DNA of 64,000 bases from SVFI01 sp045535935 (GTDB lineage Bacteria; Bacillota; Clostridia; Lachnospirales; Lachnospiraceae), in NCBI GenBank assembly GCA_045535935.1, contig JAZSMO010000022.1, positions 1-64,000 on the forward strand. The letters are read 5' to 3'. Below are positions 57,382 to 64,000 of this stretch, piece after piece (positions within the stretch are counted from its first letter, which is position 1; the number at the start of each line of letters is the position of its first letter). The notes beneath the pieces were generated by a model, which saw only the letters and a list, made by a program, of their open reading frames with translations, was not told where the DNA came from and did not search any database. Made by a program: the position numbers and the translations under genes.

Positions 57382-58197
57382 ATGGTTAGAAGTTTATGGT
57401 CAGCAGCCAGCGGAATGATCGCACAGCAGACAAATGTAGATACGATTGCGAACAACCTTGCGAACGTAAATACAACAGGATATAAAACAGAAGTAGCTGA
57501 GTTTAAGTCACTTTTATATCAAAATCTTCAGACACGGACAACAACGGCCAACGGCGAAAATAAGCCGATCGGTGCACAGGTGGGTCTCGGTGTGCGCAAC
57601 TCTGCAATCACATCAATTTTTAAGCAGGGAAGCATGTACGAAAGCAATTCCACTTCCTCCTTCGCAATTCAGGGAGAAGGATTCTTTGCCGTGCAGGGTG
57701 AGGATAGAGAGACATGTTATACAAGAAACGGTAACTTTATCTGGGCGATGGACGGAGATAATATTACCCTTTCTACTACGGACGGACATTATGTATTGGA
57801 TTCCAATGGAAATAAAATCACGTTTTCAAATGATTATGCAGCATCACAGATCGTGATCACATCTGACGGAACCATCGGGTATCCGGATGAGACCAACAAT
57901 GTGCAGTCACTCGGTATCCGGATCGGACTTTACCAATTCCAAAATCCGTCAGGACTGAATAAATTAGAAGCCAGTCTTTATTCGGCGACAGAGGCCAGCG
58001 GAGAGGCGATGAATGAGGCTACCAACGATGCGCTTGTGAAGAGCTCGGTCGCACAGGGCTATTTGGAGGGATCCAATGTGCAGGTTGCGGATGAGATGGT
58101 GAATCTTATCGTGGCACAGAGAGCTTATGAGATGAATTCAAAAGCGATTCAGGCAACCGATGAAATGATGGGTCAGGCGAATAACCTTAGAAGATAA
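57382..58197 (+). CDS. flgG: Flagellar basal-body rod protein FlgG (FlhP-like)
   Basis: 271 residues. LWSAASGMIAQQTNVDTIAN and NLANVNTTGYKTEVAEFKSL at the start, FAIQGEGFFAVQ with TRNGNFIW in the middle and YLEGSNVQVADEMVNLIVAQ with RAYEMNSKAIQ at the end are canonical FlgG. It builds the distal rod. It follows the previous rod gene by 18 bases with GGGAGGATAATT upstream. Confidence 0.95.
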   Translation: MVRSLWSAASGMIAQQTNVDTIANNLANVNTTGYKTEVAEFKSLLYQNLQTRTTTANGENKPIGAQVGLGVRNSAITSIFKQGSMYESNSTSSFAIQGEGFFAVQGEDRETCYTRNGNFIWAMDGDNITLSTTDGHYVLDSNGNKITFSNDYAASQIVITSDGTIGYPDETNNVQSLGIRIGLYQFQNPSGLNKLEASLYSATEASGEAMNEATNDALVKSSVAQGYLEGSNVQVADEMVNLIVAQRAYEMNSKAIQATDEMMGQANNLRR

Positions 58198-58211
58198 AAG
58201 TGAGGTAGCGT

Positions 58212-58652
58212 ATGGATATTAGTGGATTGGGTTCTAACTATTTGAATTATGCCGATTCGTTGTCGGGCACTGCGACGAGTAAAAGTGCAAGTTCCATTTC
58301 TTCGCTGGAAAATAAGGATCTTACCAATGCGACAGACGAAGAATTAATGGAGGTCTGTAAAGAGTTTGAGGCCTACTTTATGGAAATGATTATGAAGGAG
58401 ATGACCAGCACCACCAGCCTTTTGGGGGATGAGAGCAGCGGAAGCAATTCTACTTTGGTCAATTATTTTAAGGATAATGCGATTACGGATCTTGCAAAGA
58501 CAGCAACGGAGCAAAACAGTCTCGGACTGGCTCAGACACTGTACGAGCAGATGAGACGTAATTATGGATTGGATTCTACCGTGGTAACGAATCCGGGCGA
58601 AAAGAAGTTGTCTACAGAGAAAGCAACGGAAATAGAAACAGAAAATCAATAG
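58212..58652 (+). CDS. Rod-binding protein (FlgJ N-terminal type)
   Basis: 146 residues. Residues 50-115 (VCKEFEAYFMEMIMKEMTST, then LVNYFKDNAITDLAKTATEQ and GLAQTLYEQM) match the rod-binding part of FlgJ. The muramidase domain found in proteobacterial FlgJ is missing, as is usual in Clostridia. It probably caps the rod during assembly. A terminator follows and ends the operon. Confidence 0.88.
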   Translation: MDISGLGSNYLNYADSLSGTATSKSASSISSLENKDLTNATDEELMEVCKEFEAYFMEMIMKEMTSTTSLLGDESSGSNSTLVNYFKDNAITDLAKTATEQNSLGLAQTLYEQMRRNYGLDSTVVTNPGEKKLSTEKATEIETENQ

Positions 58653-58661
58653 GATAAAAGG

Positions 58662-58687
58662 GCTGTCATGTGGCAGCCTTTTTTTGT
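58662..58687 (+). terminator. Intrinsic terminator of the mreB-rod operon
   Basis: GGCTGTC pairs with GGCAGCC (one wobble), loop ATGT, followed by seven T residues. Confidence 0.85.
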
Positions 58688-58710
58688 CATGCGGCAGAGT
58701 GAGAGGTAAC

Positions 58711-60924
58711 ATGCAGACGATAGAAGTATATGTGGAGAGAGTTATATTTCGCAATGAGGAAAACGGATACAGTGTTTTGATGACGCGCTGTAAGGAAGAA
58801 GAACTGATTGTTGTAGGGTTGTTTTATGAAGAGATGCAGGGACAGATGCTCCGTATCACCGGAGAAACAGACTATCATCAAAGCTACGGCGAACAGTTTA
58901 AGGTGACAGAGTACGAGATGATAGAACCTTCCGATGCGGAGTCGATAAGACGCTATTTGGCTTCGGGCGCCGTGAAGGGAATCGGAGAGGCGCTGGCAGG
59001 AAGAATCGTAAAGATATTTGGTGATCAGACGCTTGCCATCATGGAGGAGGAGCCGGAGAGGCTTGCGGAAGTAAAGGGAATCAGTCTGCGCAAAGCCCAG
59101 GAGATAGCAGTTGAGTTTTCGGCCAAAAAAGATTTGCGAAGTGCGATGCTTTTTTTGCAAAAGTACGGAATTACGAATAAGCTGGCAGTAAAAATATATG
59201 AGACATATGGATTGAAAACCTACAGCGTGCTGCGCGAGAATCCGTATCGATTATCGGAAGATATTGAGGGAGTCGGATTTAAGACAGCAGATATGATTGC
59301 AGAGAAGATCGGGATTCATACCGATTCCGATTATCGCATCCGCAGCGGTGTGTTGTATGTGTTGTCGCAGGCTTTGGCGGAGGGCAATATGTATCTTCCG
59401 ATGGAGAAATTGTCGGAGGAAGCACAGCAGCTGCTCGGTGTAAAAGCGGAGGATATACAGCCGCATATTATAAATCTTGCTATGGACAAGAAACTTACGA
59501 TAAAGCGTGATTGTGTGTACAGCACGGTCGCTTACAATGCGGAGTCAAAAGTTGCGGGAATGCTGATGCGATTGCGGGAGATACAGCCGGACGAGGATGA
59601 CCTGCAGCTGAACAAAAAAATCGAGTCCATAGAAAAAGAGGAACGTATTTGCCTCGACGAGCTGCAGAGAAAAGCCGTACGGGAAAGTGTGAAAAACGGA
59701 GTGTTTATCCTTACCGGCGGACCGGGGACGGGAAAGACAACCACCATCAACGTGATCATCCGGTATTTCATGCAGCAGGGAAGAAATATTGCGTTGGCAG
59801 CACCGACGGGACGGGCTGCAAAACGCATGACGGAAGCTACGGGCTACGAGGCGCAGACGATTCACAGATTGCTGGAGGTCGGCGGCGCGGTGGACGACGA
59901 AAAAGGTTTTTTTGAGCGGAATGAATTTTATCCGCTGGAATATGATGCGGTGATTGTAGATGAGATGTCAATGGTGGATATATTCCTTTTCCAGGCACTG
60001 CTGAAGGCGCTTCCTGTGGGAACAAGGCTGATTCTGGTGGGAGATGACAATCAGCTTCCGTCGGTCGGACCGGGGCAGGTTCTGGGTGATATTGTTGCCA
60101 GCGGAGCGTTTTCCAGCATTGAACTGAAGAAGATTTTCAGGCAGGAAGAGGGAAGCGATATTGTCTACAATGCACATAAGGTCAAAGCCGGTGAAAAAAT
60201 TTCGTTAAATAATCAAAGCAAGGATTTTTTCTTTTTGCCGCGTGCGGATACCAAAAGAATATATAACAACATTGTACAGCTTGTGACGGACAAAATGCCT
60301 CGCTACGTAGGGGCGAAGGCGTATGATATACAGGTGCTGACCCCGATGAAAAAAGGGCCGCTGGGAGCCATTATGCTCAATCAGATATTGCAGGAGTACA
60401 TCAATCCGCAGGACGGAAAAAAGAAAGAGTATAACTCCGGTGAAAAAATGTTCCGCGAAGGCGATAAAGTAATGCAGGTGAAGAATAATTACAAGCTGGA
60501 GTGGGAGGTTGTCGGCAAGTACAATATTACCATTGAAAAGGGAGCCGGTGTGTTTAACGGCGACGTAGGATATATAGAGTCGGTCAATGAATATGCCCGC
60601 ACCATATGCGTGAAGTATGAGGAGGAAAAAACGGTCGAATATTCTTATGAAAATGCAGATGAACTGGAATTGGCGTATGCCATGACGATTCATAAGTCGC
60701 AGGGAAGTGAGTATCCGGCGGTTGTGATTCCGCTGCTCGGAGTACCGCGGCTTATGCTGTACAGAAATCTTCTCTACACCGCTATAACCAGAGGGGTGAA
60801 ATGCGTGACACTGATCGGTGCGCAGGATGTGGTGGAAGAGATGATCGGCAATGAAAACATGCAGATGAGGTACACGGGACTTGAAGAAAAAATACGGGAT
60901 TTTGATGACACCAACCAAAATTAA
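58711..60924 (+). CDS. recD2: RecD2-type 5'-3' DNA helicase
   Basis: 737 residues from ATG 58711 (GAGAGGTAAC upstream). An OB fold at the start (VERVIFRNEENGYSVLMTRC), helix-hairpin-helix repeats in the middle (SGAVKGIGEALAGRIVKIFG, EDIEGVGFKTADMIAEKIGI), Walker A GGPGTGKTTTINVI, VDEMSMVD, LVGDDNQLPSVGPG, an SH3-like insertion and the final LAYAMTIHKSQGSEYPAV and LLYTAITRG motifs identify RecD2, which acts in replication-fork and mismatch repair without RecBC. Confidence 0.95.
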   Translation: MQTIEVYVERVIFRNEENGYSVLMTRCKEEELIVVGLFYEEMQGQMLRITGETDYHQSYGEQFKVTEYEMIEPSDAESIRRYLASGAVKGIGEALAGRIVKIFGDQTLAIMEEEPERLAEVKGISLRKAQEIAVEFSAKKDLRSAMLFLQKYGITNKLAVKIYETYGLKTYSVLRENPYRLSEDIEGVGFKTADMIAEKIGIHTDSDYRIRSGVLYVLSQALAEGNMYLPMEKLSEEAQQLLGVKAEDIQPHIINLAMDKKLTIKRDCVYSTVAYNAESKVAGMLMRLREIQPDEDDLQLNKKIESIEKEERICLDELQRKAVRESVKNGVFILTGGPGTGKTTTINVIIRYFMQQGRNIALAAPTGRAAKRMTEATGYEAQTIHRLLEVGGAVDDEKGFFERNEFYPLEYDAVIVDEMSMVDIFLFQALLKALPVGTRLILVGDDNQLPSVGPGQVLGDIVASGAFSSIELKKIFRQEEGSDIVYNAHKVKAGEKISLNNQSKDFFFLPRADTKRIYNNIVQLVTDKMPRYVGAKAYDIQVLTPMKKGPLGAIMLNQILQEYINPQDGKKKEYNSGEKMFREGDKVMQVKNNYKLEWEVVGKYNITIEKGAGVFNGDVGYIESVNEYARTICVKYEEEKTVEYSYENADELELAYAMTIHKSQGSEYPAVVIPLLGVPRLMLYRNLLYTAITRGVKCVTLIGAQDVVEEMIGNENMQMRYTGLEEKIRDFDDTNQN

Positions 60925-61648
60925 AACATATATAAGGCGGGGGTGGGAATGTATACTTGAGCTGATTTATCCTACCCGATGCCCTTTTTGTGATGAACCG
61001 CTTTTGAAAAGTGAGAGACCGGTCTGCGCTTTCTGCTCCGGCCAAATTGAGTGGGCGACGGAGCCGTATTGCATGAAGTGCGGTAAAGTGCTGCAGGATG
61101 CGGAGACGGAATACTGCGCCGATTGCAGAAGTTACCACCATTTCTTCGAGCGGGGAAGATCTGTTTTTGTTTATAAAGGACCGGTCAAAAAATCAATCTA
61201 CCGGTTCAAGTATGCGGGGCGCAAGGAATATGCGAAGGCTTATGCGATGCTGGCCCAGCAGCATTTGGGCGGATATGTGCGAAAGGTTGCACCGGATGCG
61301 CTTGTTCCGGTACCGCTGCATCGTAAGCGATATAACAGGAGGGGATACAATCAGGCCCGGCTGTTTGCGACAGCGCTGGGAAACAGAATGGGAATCCCGG
61401 TTTATGCAGATTTGGTCAAAAGAACCAGAAATACGCTTCCGCAAAAGATGTTGGAGCGGTCGGAGCGCCAAAATAATTTGAAAAAGGCTTTCAAAATCAA
61501 TAGAAATGATGTAAAATTAAATACGATTATAATTATTGATGATATCTATACTACCGGAAGCACCATCGATGCGTTGGCAGAGGTGTTGCGAGAGGCAGGA
61601 GTTGAAAAGATTTTCTTTCTCACCATATCCGGTGGCAGATTGCAATAG
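60905..61648 (+). CDS. comFC: ComF family protein
   Basis: 247 residues from ATG 60905, inside the end of recD2. Paired CxxC motifs (CPFCDEPLL, CAFCSG, CMKCGK, CADCRSY) form zinc ribbons at the N-terminus. The rest is a phosphoribosyltransferase fold with VPVPLHRKRYNRRGYNQARL and the PRPP loop IIIDDIYTTGST. ComFC takes part in DNA uptake in competent bacteria. Its neighbour YvyF-like gene gives the order comFC-yvyF of Bacillus. An upstream TTG (60881) is a less likely start. Confidence 0.92.
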   Translation: MTPTKIKTYIRRGWECILELIYPTRCPFCDEPLLKSERPVCAFCSGQIEWATEPYCMKCGKVLQDAETEYCADCRSYHHFFERGRSVFVYKGPVKKSIYRFKYAGRKEYAKAYAMLAQQHLGGYVRKVAPDALVPVPLHRKRYNRRGYNQARLFATALGNRMGIPVYADLVKRTRNTLPQKMLERSERQNNLKKAFKINRNDVKLNTIIIIDDIYTTGSTIDALAEVLREAGVEKIFFLTISGGRLQ

Positions 61649-61657
61649 GAGGTTTTT

Positions 61658-62071
61658 ATGGATGTAAGGAACTGTCGCAAATGCGGTAAATTATTCAACT
61701 ATATTGCAGGACCTTTTATTTGTCCGTCATGCAGAGACAAACAGGAAGAAAAATTTCAGACAGTAAAGAAATACATACAGCAGCACGGTCGTGCGACGAT
61801 CAATGAGGTGTCAGAGGAATGTGAGGTTGAGATTTCTCAGATTCAGGCTTGGATCCGGCAGGAGCGACTGGAATTCGCCGATGATTCACCAATCGGAATT
61901 CCTTGTGAATCCTGCGGAAAAATGATCGGAAGCGGAAAGTATTGTCCGGAATGTAAAAATAACATGATGCGCAATCTCAACAGTGCCATGGGCAAACGCG
62001 GCGTAGAGGTTGAATCGCCTAGAGAAGTGCACAAGGCAAAAGAGAACAGAATGAGATTCCTTGACAAATAG
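61658..62071 (+). CDS. Flagellar operon protein (YvyF-like, TIGR03826 type)
   Basis: 137 residues. Zinc-ribbon cysteines at the start (CRKCGKLFNYIAGPFICPSC) and near the end (CESCGKMIGSGKYCPEC), with a winged helix-like middle (GRATINEVSEECEVEISQIQ). This is the layout of YvyF, which follows comFC and precedes flgM in Bacillus and affects flagellar gene expression. AGGAGGTTTTT lies before the ATG. Here the flgM and flgN genes do not follow within the window. Confidence 0.88.
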   Translation: MDVRNCRKCGKLFNYIAGPFICPSCRDKQEEKFQTVKKYIQQHGRATINEVSEECEVEISQIQAWIRQERLEFADDSPIGIPCESCGKMIGSGKYCPECKNNMMRNLNSAMGKRGVEVESPREVHKAKENRMRFLDK

Positions 62072-62091
62072 GAATCGAGAGGAGATCACAG

Positions 62092-62499
62092 ATGCTCAGT
62101 CAGGAAAGAATCAAACTCATGACCAAGATGGCTTCCTATGAGGAAAACGAAGGAAAAAAATATATGTCGATCGGGAGCTATTTTCGGAGCGATTACATGG
62201 GGATGCAGGTTTTGACTTCCATTATCAGCGCTACGTTAGCATTTTTACTTATCTGCGGTTGTTATGTATATTATCATTTTGAAACACTGATGCAGGATAT
62301 TTACAAAACAGATCTGCTGGTTTTCGGAAAACAGGTCTTGTTTTATTATGTGATATTTGTTGCGGCGTATGCCCTGATTACATATATTGTTTATTCGTTC
62401 AGATACAGTAAGGCGAAACGCAGCCTGAAACGATATTACCGTCATTTAAAGCAGCTTGCTGCAATTTATGACATTGAGAAAAATAGCCGCCAGGAATAG
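62092..62499 (+). CDS. Two-span membrane protein of unknown function (135 aa)
   Basis: Not recognised. A soluble first third (MLSQERIKLMTKMASYEENE) precedes two membrane helices (VLTSIISATLAFLLICGCYV and FYYVIFVAAYALITYIVYSF) and a basic cytoplasmic end (YSKAKRSLKRYYRHLKQLAA). AGAGGAGATCAC is the ribosome site. It is 20 bases behind the YvyF-like gene. Confidence 0.75.
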   Translation: MLSQERIKLMTKMASYEENEGKKYMSIGSYFRSDYMGMQVLTSIISATLAFLLICGCYVYYHFETLMQDIYKTDLLVFGKQVLFYYVIFVAAYALITYIVYSFRYSKAKRSLKRYYRHLKQLAAIYDIEKNSRQE

Positions 62500-62529
62500 C
62501 CGGGGTTATTGGACGGAAAGGATTATAAC

Positions 62530-63459
62530 ATGTCTTTTTTATTGGAATTGAGGGAAAATTTAAGAAATTTTTACAGTAGAAACGAGGCGTATCTCTTGCC
62601 GTTTTTAAAGTTTCTGCTGGCACTGGTGACTCTGCTGGTATTGAATATGAATCTCGGCAACATGAGTAAGATTAACAGCCCGATTTTGGTTCTGGTTATT
62701 GCGCTTATGTGTTCATTTTTGCCGATGAATCTTTTGGTAATTGTATCGGCAATTTTTGTGGTTCTGCATTGCTATGCGGTTTCTTTGGAGTGTGCGATTG
62801 TGACGGCGGGCGTATTTTTGCTGATGTTTTTGCTATATTATCGTTTTTCGCCGAAGGACACATTGATAGTGGTGCTTGTGCCGCTCTGTTTCGGATTGAA
62901 AATACCGTTTCTTATGCCGCTCGTAGTAGGGCTATTATGTGGACCGGCTTCCGTTGTTTCGCTTTGCTGCGGAGTGGTAGCTTATTATGTGATCAATTAT
63001 GTCAGTACAAATGCATCCGTAATTATGGCACTTGATGTGGACGGATCCGTTTCCAAATTCCGTTATCTGATTGACGGCATTATGAATAATAAAGCGATGG
63101 TGATTGTATTATTTTCTTTCGCAGCAACCACAATTATTGTATATATCATCCGTAGATTATCTGTAGATCATGCATGGACAATCGCAATGTTCGTCGGTGC
63201 GGTGACCAACGTAGTGATCCTTCTGGTGGGTAATCTGATGTATGAGACCGGCTTTTCGGTATTGTCACTGATACTCGGTACGATAGTTGCTCTTCTTGTG
63301 GCAAAGATATGCCAGTTCTTCTGGTTTAACGTAGATTACACAAGAACAGAGTATGTACAGTTTGAAGATGATGAATACTATTATTATGTAAAAGCTGTAC
63401 CGAAAAATACAGTGGCCAAATCAAGACGTACAGTCAAAAAGATCACGAGTGTTCTTTAG
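62530..63459 (+). CDS. Multi-span membrane protein of unknown function (309 aa)
   Basis: Not recognised. ATG 62530 is preferred because AAAGGATT lies before it. About eight membrane helices run from residue 22 to 275, with a short tyrosine-rich acidic stretch (FEDDEYYYYVKAVPKN) and a basic end (SRRTVKKITSVL) in the cytoplasm. It lies 44 bases before cdaA and may be cotranscribed with it. No transporter signature is evident. Confidence 0.78.
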   Translation: MSFLLELRENLRNFYSRNEAYLLPFLKFLLALVTLLVLNMNLGNMSKINSPILVLVIALMCSFLPMNLLVIVSAIFVVLHCYAVSLECAIVTAGVFLLMFLLYYRFSPKDTLIVVLVPLCFGLKIPFLMPLVVGLLCGPASVVSLCCGVVAYYVINYVSTNASVIMALDVDGSVSKFRYLIDGIMNNKAMVIVLFSFAATTIIVYIIRRLSVDHAWTIAMFVGAVTNVVILLVGNLMYETGFSVLSLILGTIVALLVAKICQFFWFNVDYTRTEYVQFEDDEYYYYVKAVPKNTVAKSRRTVKKITSVL

Positions 63460-63503
63460 GGATATCCAAGGAGGACCAAATAAAATAAAGACAGGTGTTC
63501 CAA

Positions 63504-64000
63504 ATGCAGCAAATCAGCACTTATATTGACAAATATCTTTCTACACTGCATATACCGAAAACGCTTATGTGGACGGATATTGCCGAAATCATTATAATTT
63601 CATTCGTGGTATATCAGCTTTTAGCCTGGATTCGCAATACGAGAACCTGGGCTCTTTTGCGTGGTGTTCTTGTTATTCTGGCGTTTCTTCTTATTGCGGC
63701 GCTGTTTAATATGTCCACCATTCTTTGGATTGCCGGCGAGGTATTTTCCATTGCGGCGATTGCCATTGTCATCATTCTTCAGCCGGAGCTTAGACGCGCC
63801 CTGGAGCAGATCGGACAAAAAAGCTTTGTCAATGCCATTCTTCCGTTTGAGGTAAGTAAGACGCAGGAGGGACGTTTTTCCGACAAAACCGTGCAGGAGA
63901 TTGTTAAGGCCTGCTACGAGATGGGAAAAGTAAAAACGGGTGCGCTCATTGTGATAGAGCATACGTCCTCTTTGGCGGAGTATGAGAGAACGGGTATTGA
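63504..64000 (+). CDS. cdaA: Diadenylate cyclase CdaA, N-terminal part
   Basis: The frame from ATG 63504 is open to the window end (165 codons seen). Three membrane helices (IIIISFVVYQLLAWI, WALLRGVLVILAFLLIAALF, WIAGEVFSIAAIAIVIIL) are followed by QPELRRALEQIGQ and the start of the DAC domain (GALIVIEHTSSLAEY). CdaA (DacA) makes the signal nucleotide c-di-AMP from ATP. The catalytic DGA and RHR motifs lie beyond the window. A CdaR partner gene would be expected next. Confidence 0.95.
   Translation, partial: MQQISTYIDKYLSTLHIPKTLMWTDIAEIIIISFVVYQLLAWIRNTRTWALLRGVLVILAFLLIAALFNMSTILWIAGEVFSIAAIAIVIILQPELRRALEQIGQKSFVNAILPFEVSKTQEGRFSDKTVQEIVKACYEMGKVKTGALIVIEHTSSLAEYERTGI

Overview
The window looks like chromosomal DNA of a motile, low-to-mid-GC Gram-positive bacterium of the class Clostridia, most likely a Lachnospiraceae member. 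Supporting signs are the gene order ireB-ruvX-DUF1292 followed by mltG-like, trmR and U32 genes (the yrzL-yrrK-yrzB-yrrL-yrrM-yrrN/O order of Bacillus), an mreB/mbl gene directly before flagellar rod genes, a type III glutamine synthetase, strong AGGAGG-type ribosome sites, and TTGACA/TATAAT-type promoters. This assignment is inferred from gene content; no database was searched.

Bases 1-12.9 kb are core genome: the end of prmA, rsmE, a cysteine desulfurase/thiI pair for tRNA thiolation, a divergent HPr-like gene without the phospho-histidine segment, mtaB, ireB-ruvX-DUF1292, RNase J, a YlbF-family gene, an MltG-like stub, trmR, a U32 (TrhP-like) gene, glnN, and a tRNA-Gln(CTG).

Bases 12,878-35,280 are an integrated mobile element of about 22.3 kb. 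It sits in the 3' end of tRNA-Gln and is bounded by a 62-bp direct repeat with two mismatches. It carries parA-parB-repA_N (with 23-bp iterons inside the rep gene), a Pth2-type hydrolase, several orphan antitoxin-like small genes, a stand-alone DprA-fold protein, an HD-domain protein, a serine recombinase, a BRO-N protein, a DUF3825-like protein, an XRE regulator, a PIF1/RecD-like helicase, a block of unknown and membrane proteins, and an excisionase/tyrosine-integrase pair. I see no relaxase, type IV secretion, capsid, portal or terminase gene, so it reads as an integrating plasmid-like replicon rather than an ICE or a full prophage. Its most unusual part is a tandem pair of diverged 0.8-kb noncoding cassettes (about 24.93-25.51 kb and 25.74-26.39 kb). 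Each has a hairpin, an array of GGTGYAAC boxes one helical turn apart (C in the first array, T in the second), and a conserved stem-loop RNA.

Bases 35.3-37.6 kb hold a secreted leucine-rich-repeat protein and a broken Rpn-family nuclease gene. From 37.8 kb the core genome resumes: an acyl-ACP thioesterase, CvfB, a CPBP protease, a WecG/TagA glycosyltransferase, a PucR-type regulator, the divisome set ftsE-ftsX-M23 activator with an S41 protease and a GT14-like transferase, uvrB, a surface O-acylation pair (MBOAT and DHHW-type), uvrA, mreB and three flagellar rod genes, recD2, comFC, a YvyF-like regulator, two membrane proteins, and the start of the c-di-AMP cyclase gene cdaA, cut by the window end. 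Nearly all genes lie on the + strand; the clear exceptions are the HPr-like gene and a short putative RNA at 29.2 kb.
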